From: UBA3537 sp038106885
GTDB lineage: Bacteria; Bacteroidota; Bacteroidia; Flavobacteriales; Flavobacteriaceae
DNA: 34,219 nucleotides
Direction: 5' to 3'
Assembly: GCA_038106885.1 (NCBI GenBank)
Contig: JAYNFX010000011.1
Location: 1-34,219 of the forward strand
The translations under genes were made by a program, and so were the position numbers. The notes beneath the pieces are model-generated. The model had not been told where the DNA came from. It did no database searches and worked only from the letters and a program-made list of their open reading frames with translations. Positions 1 to 8,549 of this stretch are shown here, one piece after another (within the stretch, counting starts at the first letter, position 1; each line of letters starts with the position of its first letter).

Positions 1-320
1 TCAATATCATCACTATTCCAATTTCTCCATTGATGACCGTATACTGGACCTAAATCACCATTTTCGTCAGCCCATTCGTTCCAAATACGAACCCCGTTTT
101 GAGTTAAATAATCGATATTAGTATCTCCTTTTAAAAACCATAGTAACTCATAAACAATAGACTTTAAATGTAATTTTTTTGTAGTCACCATCGGGAAACC
201 TTTACTTAGGTCAAAGCGCATTTGGTACCCAAATACACTTTTAGTACCGGTTCCTGTACGATCTCCTTTTTCGTTACCGTGTTCCAAGACATGGTTTACT
301 AAATCTAAATATTGTTTCAT
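1..320 (-). CDS. thyA: Thymidylate synthase, N-terminal part (runs off the window)
   Basis: This enzyme methylates dUMP to dTMP with methylene-tetrahydrofolate. The 106 visible residues begin MKQYLDLVNHVLEHG and contain the family's GDRTGTGTKSVFGYQMRFDL segment, KKLHLKSIVYELLWFLKGDT, and NGVRIWNEWADENGDLGPVYG followed by HQWRNW. These are hallmark ThyA blocks. The catalytic Cys lies beyond the window edge, so the gene is partial at its 3' end. It is the last visible gene of a minus-strand series after nupC, 93 bases downstream, and may have its own promoter overlapping the nupC stop. A nucleoside transporter next to thyA suggests a nucleotide-supply grouping. Identity is very secure. Confidence 0.96.
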   Translation of the reverse strand, partial: MKQYLDLVNHVLEHGNEKGDRTGTGTKSVFGYQMRFDLSKGFPMVTTKKLHLKSIVYELLWFLKGDTNIDYLTQNGVRIWNEWADENGDLGPVYGHQWRNWNSDDI

Positions 321-408
321 AAAATGAGCTAATAATTATTCAATAAAATTAAATAATAACCCCATTATTAAGAATTTATAATCTGGATAAATTTTAAAAG
401 TTATTAAC

Positions 409-436
409 CAAATTTAACCAATAATTAGACCCGCAA
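409..436 (-). promoter_or_regulatory. Possible thyA promoter (Bacteroidota type)
   Basis: On the minus strand TTG (434-436) is followed after 17 bases by TAAATTTG (409-416), which matches the Bacteroidota sigma-A form TTG-N17-23-TAnnTTTG. It overlaps the end and stop codon of nupC and would give a thyA leader of about 80 bases. The motif match is seen; the activity is inferred. In such AT-rich DNA a chance match is possible. Confidence 0.45.
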
Positions 437-1841
437 TTGTGGCAGATAGAAGAGAGGCTATAGTACCTCCGATAAGCGCTTTTATTCCAAGCTCTGATAA
501 TGTCTTTCTTTGACCAGGAGCTAAAGATCCAATACCTCCTATTTGGATTCCAATTGAAGCAAAGTTAGCAAATCCACATAGCATATAAGTTGCCATGATA
601 ATTGATTTTTGATACTTCAAATGTACTGGATTAGCTATATTTTTTAAGTCGGCAAGTTGAATATATCCAATGAATTCACTTGCTGCAAGTTTTATTCCCA
701 AAAGCTGGCCCATCAAAGTCATATCCTCTTTTGCTACGCCAATTAACCACATAATTGGTGCGAAAGCATATCCTAATATGAACTCTAGAGACAAGTTTTC
801 ATAGATAGTATTTTCACTAATGATCTCATTGAGAGATATGAATTGCCAATTTATATTTAATAGCTCAAAATTAATACCATCAAAATTTGCTAAACTTTTT
901 AAAACTCCATTTATCATAGCAATAAAGGCTATAAAAACTAATAGCATAGCTCCTACATTTATTGCAAGTTTTAAACCTTCAGTGGTTCCATTAGCAATAG
1001 CTTCCAGAACATTTGAGCCTATTTTTTCTTGCGAAACTTTAATATCAGTATTAATTTTATCGGTTTGGGGAAATAGAATTTTCGAAATCACTATTGCACC
1101 AGGTGCTGCCATAACTGACGCGGCTAATAAATGTTTTGCATAAAATAATTGATTAGCTGTATCATCTCCTCCTAAAAACCCAATATAGGCTGCTAATACA
1201 GCTCCAGCGACAGTAGCCATACCACCAATCATGACAAGTAGTATTTCAGATCTATTCATTTTTTCTAAATATGCTTTTATAAGAAGAGGCGCCTCTGTTT
1301 GTCCTAAGAATATATTTCCAGCAACACTCAAGCTTTCAGCTCCAGAAATAAATAGTACTTTGCTTAGAAGCCATCCCATACCTTTGACAATTTTTGGTAT
1401 AATACCAAAGTAAAAAAGCACAGATGTTAGAGCAGAAAAGAAGATTATTGTTGGAAGTACTTGAAAAGCAAATATATATCCAAATGAATCGACATTAAGC
1501 ATGTCTCCAAATAAAAATTGACTACCAGCTTGGGTAAATTTTAAAATTGAAATAAAAACTTGACCTATTGACTCAAATGCTTTCATTACAAATTTTACTT
1601 TAAGAACTCCAATTGCAATAATTAACTGAAGTGTTAATCCTAATCCAACAGTTTTCCAGTTTATCGCTTTTTTGTTGTTACTCAATAAAAAAGCAATAAA
1701 AATTAGTGAAGCCATTCCAATAACTCCTCTAAATAAACTTTCAATACTGAACCCTTGGCTCTCAATTATTTGGATATTCAAGTCTTGCCCAAACGAGACT
1801 TGACTAAAAAGCATTGCTAAAAAAATTAAATAAACTTTCAT
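414..1841 (-). CDS. nupC: NupC-family concentrative nucleoside transporter
   Basis: A 475-residue polytopic inner-membrane protein of the concentrative nucleoside transporter (CNT) family, which imports nucleosides using a H+ or Na+ gradient. Family blocks seen are FQVLPTIIFFSALTSVLFYFG, ESLSVAGNIFLGQTEAPLLI (the conserved GQTEAP substrate/ion site), SVMAAPGAIVISK, and the C-terminal YMLCGFANFASIGIQIGG. The first ~20 residues resemble a signal peptide ending SFGQ, followed by a short periplasmic stretch before the next helix; this N-terminal extension is common in Bacteroidota CNTs as far as I recall. It starts 12 bases after the bifunctional-nuclease gene, so the two are probably co-transcribed. 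Substrate range cannot be read from the sequence. Confidence 0.93.
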   Translation of the reverse strand: MKVYLIFLAMLFSQVSFGQDLNIQIIESQGFSIESLFRGVIGMASLIFIAFLLSNNKKAINWKTVGLGLTLQLIIAIGVLKVKFVMKAFESIGQVFISILKFTQAGSQFLFGDMLNVDSFGYIFAFQVLPTIIFFSALTSVLFYFGIIPKIVKGMGWLLSKVLFISGAESLSVAGNIFLGQTEAPLLIKAYLEKMNRSEILLVMIGGMATVAGAVLAAYIGFLGGDDTANQLFYAKHLLAASVMAAPGAIVISKILFPQTDKINTDIKVSQEKIGSNVLEAIANGTTEGLKLAINVGAMLLVFIAFIAMINGVLKSLANFDGINFELLNINWQFISLNEIISENTIYENLSLEFILGYAFAPIMWLIGVAKEDMTLMGQLLGIKLAASEFIGYIQLADLKNIANPVHLKYQKSIIMATYMLCGFANFASIGIQIGGIGSLAPGQRKTLSELGIKALIGGTIASLLSATIAGLIIG

Positions 1842-1853
1842 TCTAATATTTAT

Positions 1854-2456
1854 CTATCGTTTTGATATTTCATCTCTGATTTTAGCAGCAACTTCGTAAT
1901 TTTCATCATCAACAGCTTTTTTCAATAGATTTTTGAGCTCAGTTAGAGATAATTTATTAAATGTATTTTTTGAGAAATCTTCTGATTTCTCATTAGGGAC
2001 TTCATCGTCTATTAAATCTTCACTTTTTTGATTTTCTAAATCTATATTTAATTTAACACCAGCTTTTTCTAATATATTTTTATAAGTGAAAATCGGTGCT
2101 GAAAATCGTAAAGCTAATGCAATTGCGTCACTAGTTCTAGCGTCGATAATTTCTTCTTTATTATTATTTTCACAAATCAGTGAAGAGTAAAAAACTCCAT
2201 CAACTAGCTTGTGTATAATCACTTGTTTTACTATTATGCTAAAGCGATCAGAAAAATTTTTAAAAAGGTCATGGGTAAGAGGTCTTGGAGGACGGATATC
2301 TTTTTCTAATGCAATAGCTATAGATTGCGCCTCAAAAGCTCCAATTACAATCGGAAGCTTACGCTTTCCATTTTCTTCGCTCAGTATAAGTGCATATGCT
2401 CCACTTTGTGTTTGGCTATATGAAATCCCTTTAATATTTAGTCGAATTAAGCTCAT
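1854..2456 (-). CDS. Bifunctional nuclease family protein (DUF151) with C-terminal UVR motif
   Basis: A 200-residue cytoplasmic protein. Residues ~1-130 form a BFN/DUF151 domain (GISYSQTQSGAYALILSE, KLPIVIGAFEAQSIAIALE, RPLTHDLF, IDARTSDAIALALR). Residues ~168-200 carry a UvrB/UvrC-type motif (LTELKNLLKKAVDDENYEVA and following RDEI). Plant members of the family have reported DNase/RNase activity; the role in Bacteroidota is unproven. A poorly conserved, acidic linker joins the domains. The gene lies 68 bases after etfA and 12 before nupC. Its position between electron-transfer and nucleoside-transport genes is common in flavobacterial genomes but does not define function. Confidence 0.9.
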   Translation of the reverse strand: MSLIRLNIKGISYSQTQSGAYALILSEENGKRKLPIVIGAFEAQSIAIALEKDIRPPRPLTHDLFKNFSDRFSIIVKQVIIHKLVDGVFYSSLICENNNKEEIIDARTSDAIALALRFSAPIFTYKNILEKAGVKLNIDLENQKSEDLIDDEVPNEKSEDFSKNTFNKLSLTELKNLLKKAVDDENYEVAAKIRDEISKR

Positions 2457-2524
2457 TGAATTGTTACAACAAATAACAATTTTAAATCCTAAAATACCAA
2501 ACTTCTAAGTCTTTATTTTAAACA

Positions 2525-3481
2525 TTATGTGTTTTGTGACTTGAACGCTTTTAATTTTTCAGTAAGTTTTGGCACAACTTCAAAAGCATCACCAACAACT
2601 CCATAATCAGCAGCTTTAAAAAACGGAGCCTCGGGATCTGTATTAATAACAACCTTAATTTTTGAAGAGTTAACTCCAGCCAAATGTTGAATTGCACCAG
2701 AAATACCAATTGCAATATATAAATTGCTGGCTACTGGTTTTCCAGTCTGCCCAACATGTTCACTGTGTGGTCTCCAGCCTAAGTCCGAAACTGGTTTCGA
2801 ACAAGCGGTTGCAGCGCCAAGTACATCAGCAAGGTTTTCGATTAAGCCCCAATTTTCAGGACCTTTTAATCCTCTTCCAGCAGACACAACAATCTCAGCA
2901 TCTGCTATTGATATTTTATCATTGACTTTGTCAGTTCCTTTAATCTCTATATTTGATTTAGGTTCTTGCGGTGAAAATTCTTCAACAATTCCATTTACAA
3001 TATTTTCAACCAAGCCAAATGCATTGTTTGATAAACTAATAATTTTTTTATCAGTTAAAATATCGGTGTAGGAAAATGCTTTATTAGAAAAAACACTTTT
3101 CTTGATAGTAAATGGAGAAATACTTTTTGGAAGCTCAACAACATTAGAAGCATAGCCCGAATTTGTTTTAATTGAAAGGATTGGTGCAAGATATTTACTG
3201 TTCGCACTATTACTAAGAATTATAACATTTGATTGTTCTTTTTCTGCAGCTTGTTTGATAATATCAGCAAATAATTCAGCTTCGAAGGAGATTGAAGATT
3301 TTACATTTAGGATTTTTTCTATTCCATAATTATGTAAGATAGTTGCATCATCAACGCCAAAAACTAAGGCGACAGTTGAGTAATTCAACTGATCAGCCAA
3401 GGCTTTGCCATAAGATGCTACTTCTAATCCAGCTTTTTTTATTTTACCATTTTCTGATTCAATATACGTTAATAAGGTCAT
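2525..3481 (-). CDS. etfA: Electron transfer flavoprotein subunit alpha
   Basis: A 318-residue EtfA/FixB. With EtfB it forms the soluble FAD-containing heterodimer that takes electrons from acyl-CoA dehydrogenases and passes them towards the quinone pool. The C-terminal FAD domain is clear: SAGRGLKGPENWGLIENLAD, a GAATACSKPVSD stretch, HVGQTGKPV, YIAIGISGAIQHLAG, and NTDPEAPFFKAADYGVVGDA. The usual SRPxxD is SKPxSD here, a conservative change at the flavin-facing Arg that I think is normal for flavobacteria. It follows etfB with 11 bases between them. Confidence 0.96.
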   Translation of the reverse strand: MTLLTYIESENGKIKKAGLEVASYGKALADQLNYSTVALVFGVDDATILHNYGIEKILNVKSSISFEAELFADIIKQAAEKEQSNVIILSNSANSKYLAPILSIKTNSGYASNVVELPKSISPFTIKKSVFSNKAFSYTDILTDKKIISLSNNAFGLVENIVNGIVEEFSPQEPKSNIEIKGTDKVNDKISIADAEIVVSAGRGLKGPENWGLIENLADVLGAATACSKPVSDLGWRPHSEHVGQTGKPVASNLYIAIGISGAIQHLAGVNSSKIKVVINTDPEAPFFKAADYGVVGDAFEVVPKLTEKLKAFKSQNT

Positions 3482-3492
3482 GGGTTTATTTT

Positions 3493-4239
3493 TTAAATAA
3501 CTTTAGCTTCATTGTGTAATAGATTAATTAGCTCATCAATATTTTCAGCGTCAATCATCTTTACAGCTCCTTTTTCTGCAGGCTTTTCAAAAGACTTCGA
3601 ACGAGTTTTAACTTCACAAGATGTGGGATCCAAAACATTTAATGGTTTTTTTCTTGCCATCATTATACCTCTCATATTAGGAATTTTTAAATCGCTTTCT
3701 TCAACTAATCCTTTTTGTGAACCTATTACAAGTGGGAAAGTTGTAGACAATGTTTCTTTGCCACCATCCATTTCTCTTGTGCCGACACATGATGAGCCCT
3801 CAACTTCTAAACCAATACAGTTGTTTATAAAACTTGCACCTATTAGTGCAGCTATCATACCAGGAACCATTCCCCCATTATAATCGATTGATTCTCTTCC
3901 GGCAATTACAAGATCGTATTCTCCATCTTTGGCAATTTTTGATATTTCTAATGCAACTGAGTAACCATCCAAAGCAGCCATGTTTATTCTTATTGCAGAA
4001 TCTGCTCCGATTGCTAGGGCTTTTCTTAAGGTGGGTTCAGTTTCGGGACCTCCAACGTTAATTACATCAACAGTAGCATTTTGTTTCTCTTTAAACCACA
4101 TTGCTCTTGTTAATCCAAATTCGTCATTAGGATTTATTACATATTGAACTCCATTATTGTCAAATAATGTATTATTATCTTTAAAATTGATTTTGGATGT
4201 GGTATCTGGAACATGACTGATACATACTAAAATTTTCAT
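3493..4239 (-). CDS. etfB: Electron transfer flavoprotein subunit beta
   Basis: A 248-residue EtfB/FixA, the AMP-binding partner of EtfA. It begins MKILVCISHVPDTTSKINF and carries the family blocks NPNDEFGLTRAMWFKE, LRKALAIGADSAIRI, DLVIAGRESIDYNGGMVPGM and PNMRGIMMARKKPL. It is the first gene of the minus-strand etfBA series. Its upstream region, shared divergently with pdhB, contains a perfect 24-bp palindrome 46 bases from the start codon that may be the operator controlling this operon. Confidence 0.96.
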   Translation of the reverse strand: MKILVCISHVPDTTSKINFKDNNTLFDNNGVQYVINPNDEFGLTRAMWFKEKQNATVDVINVGGPETEPTLRKALAIGADSAIRINMAALDGYSVALEISKIAKDGEYDLVIAGRESIDYNGGMVPGMIAALIGASFINNCIGLEVEGSSCVGTREMDGGKETLSTTFPLVIGSQKGLVEESDLKIPNMRGIMMARKKPLNVLDPTSCEVKTRSKSFEKPAEKGAVKMIDAENIDELINLLHNEAKVI

Positions 4240-4285
4240 TGTTTGGATTATTTAAATCTTAAACGAAATTACAAAAAAAGATTCT

Positions 4286-4309
4286 ATTTCCTATGCATGC
4301 ATAGGAAAT
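4286..4309. promoter_or_regulatory. Perfect 24-bp palindrome, candidate operator between etfB and pdhB
   Basis: The core TCCTATGCATGCATAGGA is flanked by ATT on the left and AAT on the right, giving 12 + 12 bases of exact dyad symmetry with no spacer. It lies 46 bases upstream of the etfB start and 13 bases upstream of the presumed -33 element of pdhB. A continuous palindrome of this length in a divergent promoter region is typical of a site for a homodimeric helix-turn-helix repressor. The regulator is unknown and no regulator gene lies beside it. A hairpin terminator is unlikely because it has no loop and no T-run. Confidence 0.6.
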
Positions 4310-4322
4310 TTTTGAACAATAG

Positions 4323-4356
4323 TTGTACTTAATATGATTGATTATTATTATTTTTG
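4323..4356 (+). promoter_or_regulatory. Probable pdhB promoter
   Basis: TTG (4323-4325) is followed after 23 bases by TATTTTTG (4349-4356), an exact match to TAnnTTTG. Transcription would start near 4363 and give a leader of about 66 bases. The 23-base spacer is at the long end of what is reported for Bacteroidota. Confidence 0.45.
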
Positions 4357-4428
4357 CAACCAATTTAAGATTGATATTTTTTATAAATATTATACAAGAA
4401 AAAAACGTAGTTCGAATTAACCAACTTT

Positions 4429-5406
4429 ATGAAAACAATACAATTTAGAGAAGCCATTTGTGAAGCTATGAGTGAGGAAATGCGACGCGATGAGAGTATT
4501 TACTTGATGGGGGAAGAAGTTGCAGAATATAATGGCGCATATAAAGCATCTAAAGGAATGCTTGACGAGTTTGGAGACAAACGAGTTATTGACACGCCAA
4601 TTGCCGAGCTTGGATTTGCAGGAATCGCAGTCGGTTCCACAATGACTGGTAACAGACCAATTGTTGAATTCATGACTTTTAATTTCTCCTTAGTTGGAAT
4701 TGATCAGATAATAAATAATGCAGCAAAGATTAGACAAATGTCAGGGGGGCAATTTAAATGTCCAATAGTTTTTAGAGGGCCTACTGCGTCAGCTGGGCAA
4801 TTAGCAGCTACTCATTCTCAAGCTTTTGAAAGCTGGTATGCCAATTGTCCTGGACTAAAAGTTATTGTGCCATCAAATCCATTTGATGCCAAAGGGCTAT
4901 TGAAAGCTGCCATAAGAGATGATGACCCTATCATTTTCATGGAGAGTGAACAAATGTATGGTGATAAAGGAGAGGTGCCTGAGGGAGAATATATTCTTCC
5001 AATTGGAGTTGCAGATATTAAAAGATCTGGTAATGACGTAACTGTTGTTTCATTTGGCAAAATTATTAAAGAAGCTTACAAAGCTGCAGACATGCTTGAT
5101 AAGGAAGGAATTTCATGTGAAGTTATTGATTTAAGAACTGTAAGACCACTAGATATAAATACAGTCTTAGAATCTGTGAAAAAAACTAATAGGTTGGTTA
5201 TTTTAGAGGAGGCATGGCCATTTGGTAACGTTTCAACAGAGATTACTTACCAAGTTCAGGAAAAAGCATTTGACTTTTTAGACGCACCTATTGTTAAGAT
5301 AAATACTGCGGATACACCAGCCCCTTATTCTCCAGTTCTTCTTGAAGAATGGCTCCCAAATAGTTCTGATGTTGTTAAAGCTGTAAAAAAAGTATTATAT
5401 AAATAG
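4429..5406 (+). CDS. pdhB: Pyruvate dehydrogenase E1 component, beta subunit
   Basis: A 325-residue E1-beta subunit of the thiamine-diphosphate-dependent 2-oxoacid dehydrogenase complex, which converts pyruvate to acetyl-CoA with E1-alpha, E2 and E3. Seen: REAICEAMSEEMRRD, the ThDP-contact region LMGEEVAEYNGAYKASKGML, DTPIAELGFAGIAVGS, GGQFKCPIVFRGP, the AATHSQAFESWYANCPGLKV block and the C-terminal transketolase domain (VIDLRTVRPLD, LEEAWPFGNVSTEI, DTPAPYSPVLLEEW). Being separate from the alpha subunit is usual in flavobacteria. Branched-chain E1-beta is the main alternative, but the sequence reads as the pyruvate type. The alpha subunit and E2 are not in this window. Confidence 0.93.
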   Translation: MKTIQFREAICEAMSEEMRRDESIYLMGEEVAEYNGAYKASKGMLDEFGDKRVIDTPIAELGFAGIAVGSTMTGNRPIVEFMTFNFSLVGIDQIINNAAKIRQMSGGQFKCPIVFRGPTASAGQLAATHSQAFESWYANCPGLKVIVPSNPFDAKGLLKAAIRDDDPIIFMESEQMYGDKGEVPEGEYILPIGVADIKRSGNDVTVVSFGKIIKEAYKAADMLDKEGISCEVIDLRTVRPLDINTVLESVKKTNRLVILEEAWPFGNVSTEITYQVQEKAFDFLDAPIVKINTADTPAPYSPVLLEEWLPNSSDVVKAVKKVLYK

Positions 5407-5458
5407 AATCATAAGGGGCAATTGGGGAAATAGGTTTTTCTGTTGTCAATCATTTTAC

Positions 5459-5466
5459 TACATTTG
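5459..5466 (+). promoter_or_regulatory. Possible hppA promoter -7 element
   Basis: TACATTTG matches TAnnTTTG exactly and lies 30 bases upstream of the hppA start codon, giving a leader of about 24 bases. No well-spaced TTG is present upstream; a T-rich stretch (5434-5438) lies at about the right distance. The same octamer occurs upstream of metK and the second GLPGLI gene. Confidence 0.4.
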
Positions 5467-5496
5467 TTGCCCTTAAAAATTAATTAAAAATAAATT

Positions 5497-7875
5497 ATGG
5501 AATCAATAATGATTTATATGCCAATAGTGATGGCTATTTTAGGTTTAGTATACATGTCAATTAAAAGAATTTCTGTCATGAAGCAAGATGCTGGTGATGG
5601 TAAAATGAAGGAAATTTCTGATCATATATATGTGGGTGCTTTAGCATTTTTAAAAGCAGAATATAAGTTGTTGACTTATTTTGTAATTGGTGCCAGTATA
5701 GCACTTGCGGGCGTAGCTTCAATTGTTGAAACAACAAGTTATTTAATTGTTATTGCATTTGTAATAGGAGCTGTTTTTTCTGCTTTTGCTGGAAATATAG
5801 GAATGAAAATAGCAACTAAAACAAACGTAAGAACAACTCAAGCTGCTAAGACAAGTTTGCCAGATGCACTTAAAATTTCTTTTGGTGGAGGTACTGTTAT
5901 GGGTCTTGGTGTTGCTGGATTAGCTGTTTTAGGGTTATCAGCATTTTTTATCATTTTCTTTCAAGTTTTTATGAGTGGCAGTTGGACAAATACAACTGAT
6001 ATGACTATAGTTTTAGAAACATTAGCAGGATTTTCTTTAGGTGCAGAATCAATTGCGTTATTTGCGCGTGTTGGTGGAGGTATTTATACTAAAGCTGCTG
6101 ACGTTGGTGCTGATTTAGTTGGAAAAGTAGAAGCTGGTATTCCCGAGGACGATCCGAGAAATCCCGCAACAATTGCAGATAATGTTGGTGATAATGTTGG
6201 TGATGTAGCTGGTATGGGAGCAGATTTATTTGGGTCTTATGTAGCAACTGTTCTTGCAGCCATGGTTTTAGGAAACTACATAATCAAGGATATGGGTGGA
6301 AATATTTCAGATAATTTTGGAGGAATTGGTCCAATTTTATTACCCATGGCAATAGCTGGAGCCGGTATAATAATTTCTATAATTGGTACATTTTTTGTGA
6401 AAATTAGTTCAAACGATGCAAAGGAAGCTGAGGTGCAAAAGGCTTTAAACATTGGTAATTGGACATCAATTATCTTGGTTGGTTTAGCAAGTTTTGGGCT
6501 CGTTACTTGGATGCTTCCAGAGACTATGAAAATGGAATTTTATGGCGAAGGATTACAACAAATTACTTCAATTAGAGTATTTTACGCAACCCTAGTTGGC
6601 TTGGTCGTAGGAGCTGCAATTTCTTCATTTACGGAGTACTATACGGGATTAGGTAAAAAACCGATTTTAAATATTGTACAACAATCTAGTACAGGTGCTG
6701 CAACAAACATTATTGCTGGATTAGCAACTGGTATGATTTCAACTTTTTCCTCAGTTTTACTTTTTGCTGTAGCGATATGGGCTTCTTATGCTTTTGCCGG
6801 TTTTTACGGAGTTGCAATGGCGGCTTCCGCTATGATGGCTACCACTGCCATGCAATTAGCAATAGATGCATTTGGACCTATTGCAGATAATGCTGGTGGA
6901 ATTGCAGAAATGAGTGAACAAGATCCAATTGTTCGTGAACGTACAGATATATTGGACTCTGTTGGGAATACTACAGCCGCTACTGGTAAAGGTTTTGCTA
7001 TTGCTTCAGCTGCTTTAACTGCTTTGGCACTATTTGCAGCCTATGTGACATTTACTGAAATCGATGGGATTAATATTTTCAAAGCCCCTGTATTAGCTAT
7101 GTTATTTGTTGGGGGAATGGTTCCAGTAGTTTTTTCTGCTTTAGCTATGAGTTCTGTAGGTAAAGCTGCTATGGAAATGGTAGAAGAGGTCAGAAGGCAG
7201 TTTAAAGAAATCCCAGGGATTATGGAAGGGACTGGTAAGCCAGAATATGACAAATGTGTCGATATATCAACTAAAGCCTCACTTAGACAAATGCTTATGC
7301 CAGGGCTTCTTACAATAGGTTTCCCTATTCTTATTGTTTTTGTGGGCATTCTAATTTACCCTGACAATTATAAATTAGTAGCTGAGATGCTTGGCGGATA
7401 CATGGCTGGAGTAACTGTTTCGGGTGTGCTTTGGGCAATATTTCAAAACAATGCCGGTGGAGCTTGGGATAATGCAAAAAAATCTTTTGAGGCAGGTGTA
7501 GAAATTAATGGCGTGATGACATATAAGGGATCGGATGCCCACAAAGCCGCTGTTACTGGAGACACTGTCGGAGATCCATTCAAAGACACATCAGGGCCTT
7601 CAATGAATATATTAATCAAATTAACTTGTTTAATTGGCCTAGTAATCGCACCGATACTAGGAGGTCATTCAGATGAAACAACAAATGTTTTTAATGAGGA
7701 GATTGAAGTTAATGTTCATGTTGAAAATGATATTACTGAAAAAGCAACTGCAAGTGTGTCATACACAACAAATGAAAATGGAGTTGAAACAGTAGTTAAA
7801 AAATCTTATTACGGATCTGAAGAAGAAGTTGAAAAGCTTGTTTCTAATAAGTTAAACGAGTTGTTGAAGAAATAA
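5497..7875 (+). CDS. hppA: Membrane-bound ion-pumping pyrophosphatase (H+ or Na+), K+-dependent type
   Basis: A 792-residue integral-membrane pyrophosphatase that couples PPi hydrolysis to H+ and/or Na+ export. The PPi/Mg site is seen at residues ~201-211 (DVGADLVGKVE) followed by EDDPRNPATIADNVGDNVGD and a second acidic cluster near residues 461-475 (AIDAFGPIADNAGGIAEM). At the position that separates the classes the sequence reads GNTTAATGKG (residues 490-499): Ala and Gly where K+-independent enzymes have Lys and Thr, which predicts K+ dependence. The pumped ion cannot be assigned from motifs alone. After the last helix (ending APILGGHSDE) comes an unusual ~70-residue charged tail, which would lie in the periplasm. 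Ends at a strong terminator. Confidence 0.96.
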   Translation: MESIMIYMPIVMAILGLVYMSIKRISVMKQDAGDGKMKEISDHIYVGALAFLKAEYKLLTYFVIGASIALAGVASIVETTSYLIVIAFVIGAVFSAFAGNIGMKIATKTNVRTTQAAKTSLPDALKISFGGGTVMGLGVAGLAVLGLSAFFIIFFQVFMSGSWTNTTDMTIVLETLAGFSLGAESIALFARVGGGIYTKAADVGADLVGKVEAGIPEDDPRNPATIADNVGDNVGDVAGMGADLFGSYVATVLAAMVLGNYIIKDMGGNISDNFGGIGPILLPMAIAGAGIIISIIGTFFVKISSNDAKEAEVQKALNIGNWTSIILVGLASFGLVTWMLPETMKMEFYGEGLQQITSIRVFYATLVGLVVGAAISSFTEYYTGLGKKPILNIVQQSSTGAATNIIAGLATGMISTFSSVLLFAVAIWASYAFAGFYGVAMAASAMMATTAMQLAIDAFGPIADNAGGIAEMSEQDPIVRERTDILDSVGNTTAATGKGFAIASAALTALALFAAYVTFTEIDGINIFKAPVLAMLFVGGMVPVVFSALAMSSVGKAAMEMVEEVRRQFKEIPGIMEGTGKPEYDKCVDISTKASLRQMLMPGLLTIGFPILIVFVGILIYPDNYKLVAEMLGGYMAGVTVSGVLWAIFQNNAGGAWDNAKKSFEAGVEINGVMTYKGSDAHKAAVTGDTVGDPFKDTSGPSMNILIKLTCLIGLVIAPILGGHSDETTNVFNEEIEVNVHVENDITEKATASVSYTTNENGVETVVKKSYYGSEEEVEKLVSNKLNELLKK

Positions 7876-7891
7876 CAGATTTAATAATATT

Positions 7892-7924
7892 AAAAAAGGG
7901 CTCTATTTTTAGTAGCCCTTTTTT
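7892..7924. terminator. Bidirectional intrinsic terminator between hppA and the dNK gene
   Basis: An 11-bp perfect stem, AAAAAAGGGCT (7892-7902) with AGCCCTTTTTT (7914-7924), encloses an 11-base loop. T-runs lie on the 3' side for both strands, so it can end hppA (plus) and the convergent minus-strand kinase operon. Confidence 0.88.
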
Positions 7925-7934
7925 TGTAGAATTT

Positions 7935-8546
7935 TTACAAACTACTTGTCTTAGAATCAATTTGATTAATAACAACTTTGAGGTCCTCCTCATTTTCAAC
8001 AAAATCTAAATCATCTACGTCGATTATCAGTAAAGGCCCTTTATCATAACCATGAATCCAAGCTTCATAGCGCTCATTAAGTCTGCTTAAGTAATCAATT
8101 GAAATCGAATTCTCATAGTCTCGTCCTCTTTTATGAATTTGATTTACTAAATTCGGAATAGAACTCCTTAAATAAATTAAAAGGTCTGGTGGTAGGACAG
8201 TACTTTCCATTAAATTGAAAAGTGAAGAATAATTATCAAAGTCACGATTTGTCATCAAACCCATAGCATGCAGGTTTGGAGCAAAAATATTTGCATCTTC
8301 GTAAATTGTTCGGTCTTGAATAATATCTTTACCGCTTTTTCGGATTTGCATAACTTGTCTAAAACGGCTGTTTAAAAAGTAGACTTGAAGGTTAAAGCTC
8401 CAGCGTTCCATTTGGTTATAAAAATCATCCAAATAAGGGTTGTCAACAACATCTTCCAGTTGTGCCTCCCATTTATAATGCTTAGCTAACAATTGCGTAA
8501 GTGTAGTTTTTCCTGCTCCAATGTTTCCAGCGATGGCAATATGCAT
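7935..8546 (-). CDS. Deoxynucleoside kinase (deoxyadenosine/deoxyguanosine kinase type)
   Basis: A 203-residue kinase that phosphorylates deoxynucleosides in the salvage pathway. Seen: the P-loop GNIGAGKTT (residues 7-15), LEDVVDNPYLDDFY, RWSFNLQVYFLNSRF, the DRTIYEDANIFA catalytic block (DRS-like), PPDLLIYLRSS, the LID-like HKRGRDYENSISIDYL, and LNERYEAWI. Length and motifs match the bacterial dCK/dGK family. It starts 3 bases after the stop of the exported unknown gene on the minus strand, so the two form an operon. Exact base preference cannot be read from the sequence. Confidence 0.93.
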   Translation of the reverse strand: MHIAIAGNIGAGKTTLTQLLAKHYKWEAQLEDVVDNPYLDDFYNQMERWSFNLQVYFLNSRFRQVMQIRKSGKDIIQDRTIYEDANIFAPNLHAMGLMTNRDFDNYSSLFNLMESTVLPPDLLIYLRSSIPNLVNQIHKRGRDYENSISIDYLSRLNERYEAWIHGYDKGPLLIIDVDDLDFVENEEDLKVVINQIDSKTSSL

Positions 8547-8549
8547 AAT

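Noticed and set aside
2689..3071. Plus-strand open frames opposite etfA
   Set aside because: They are antisense to a well-conserved gene and have no recognisable features; shadows only.
5416..5472. GGGCAA/TTGCCC inverted repeat between pdhB and hppA as a terminator
   Set aside because: The loop is about 45 bases and no T-run follows; the 3' arm adjoins a likely promoter element.
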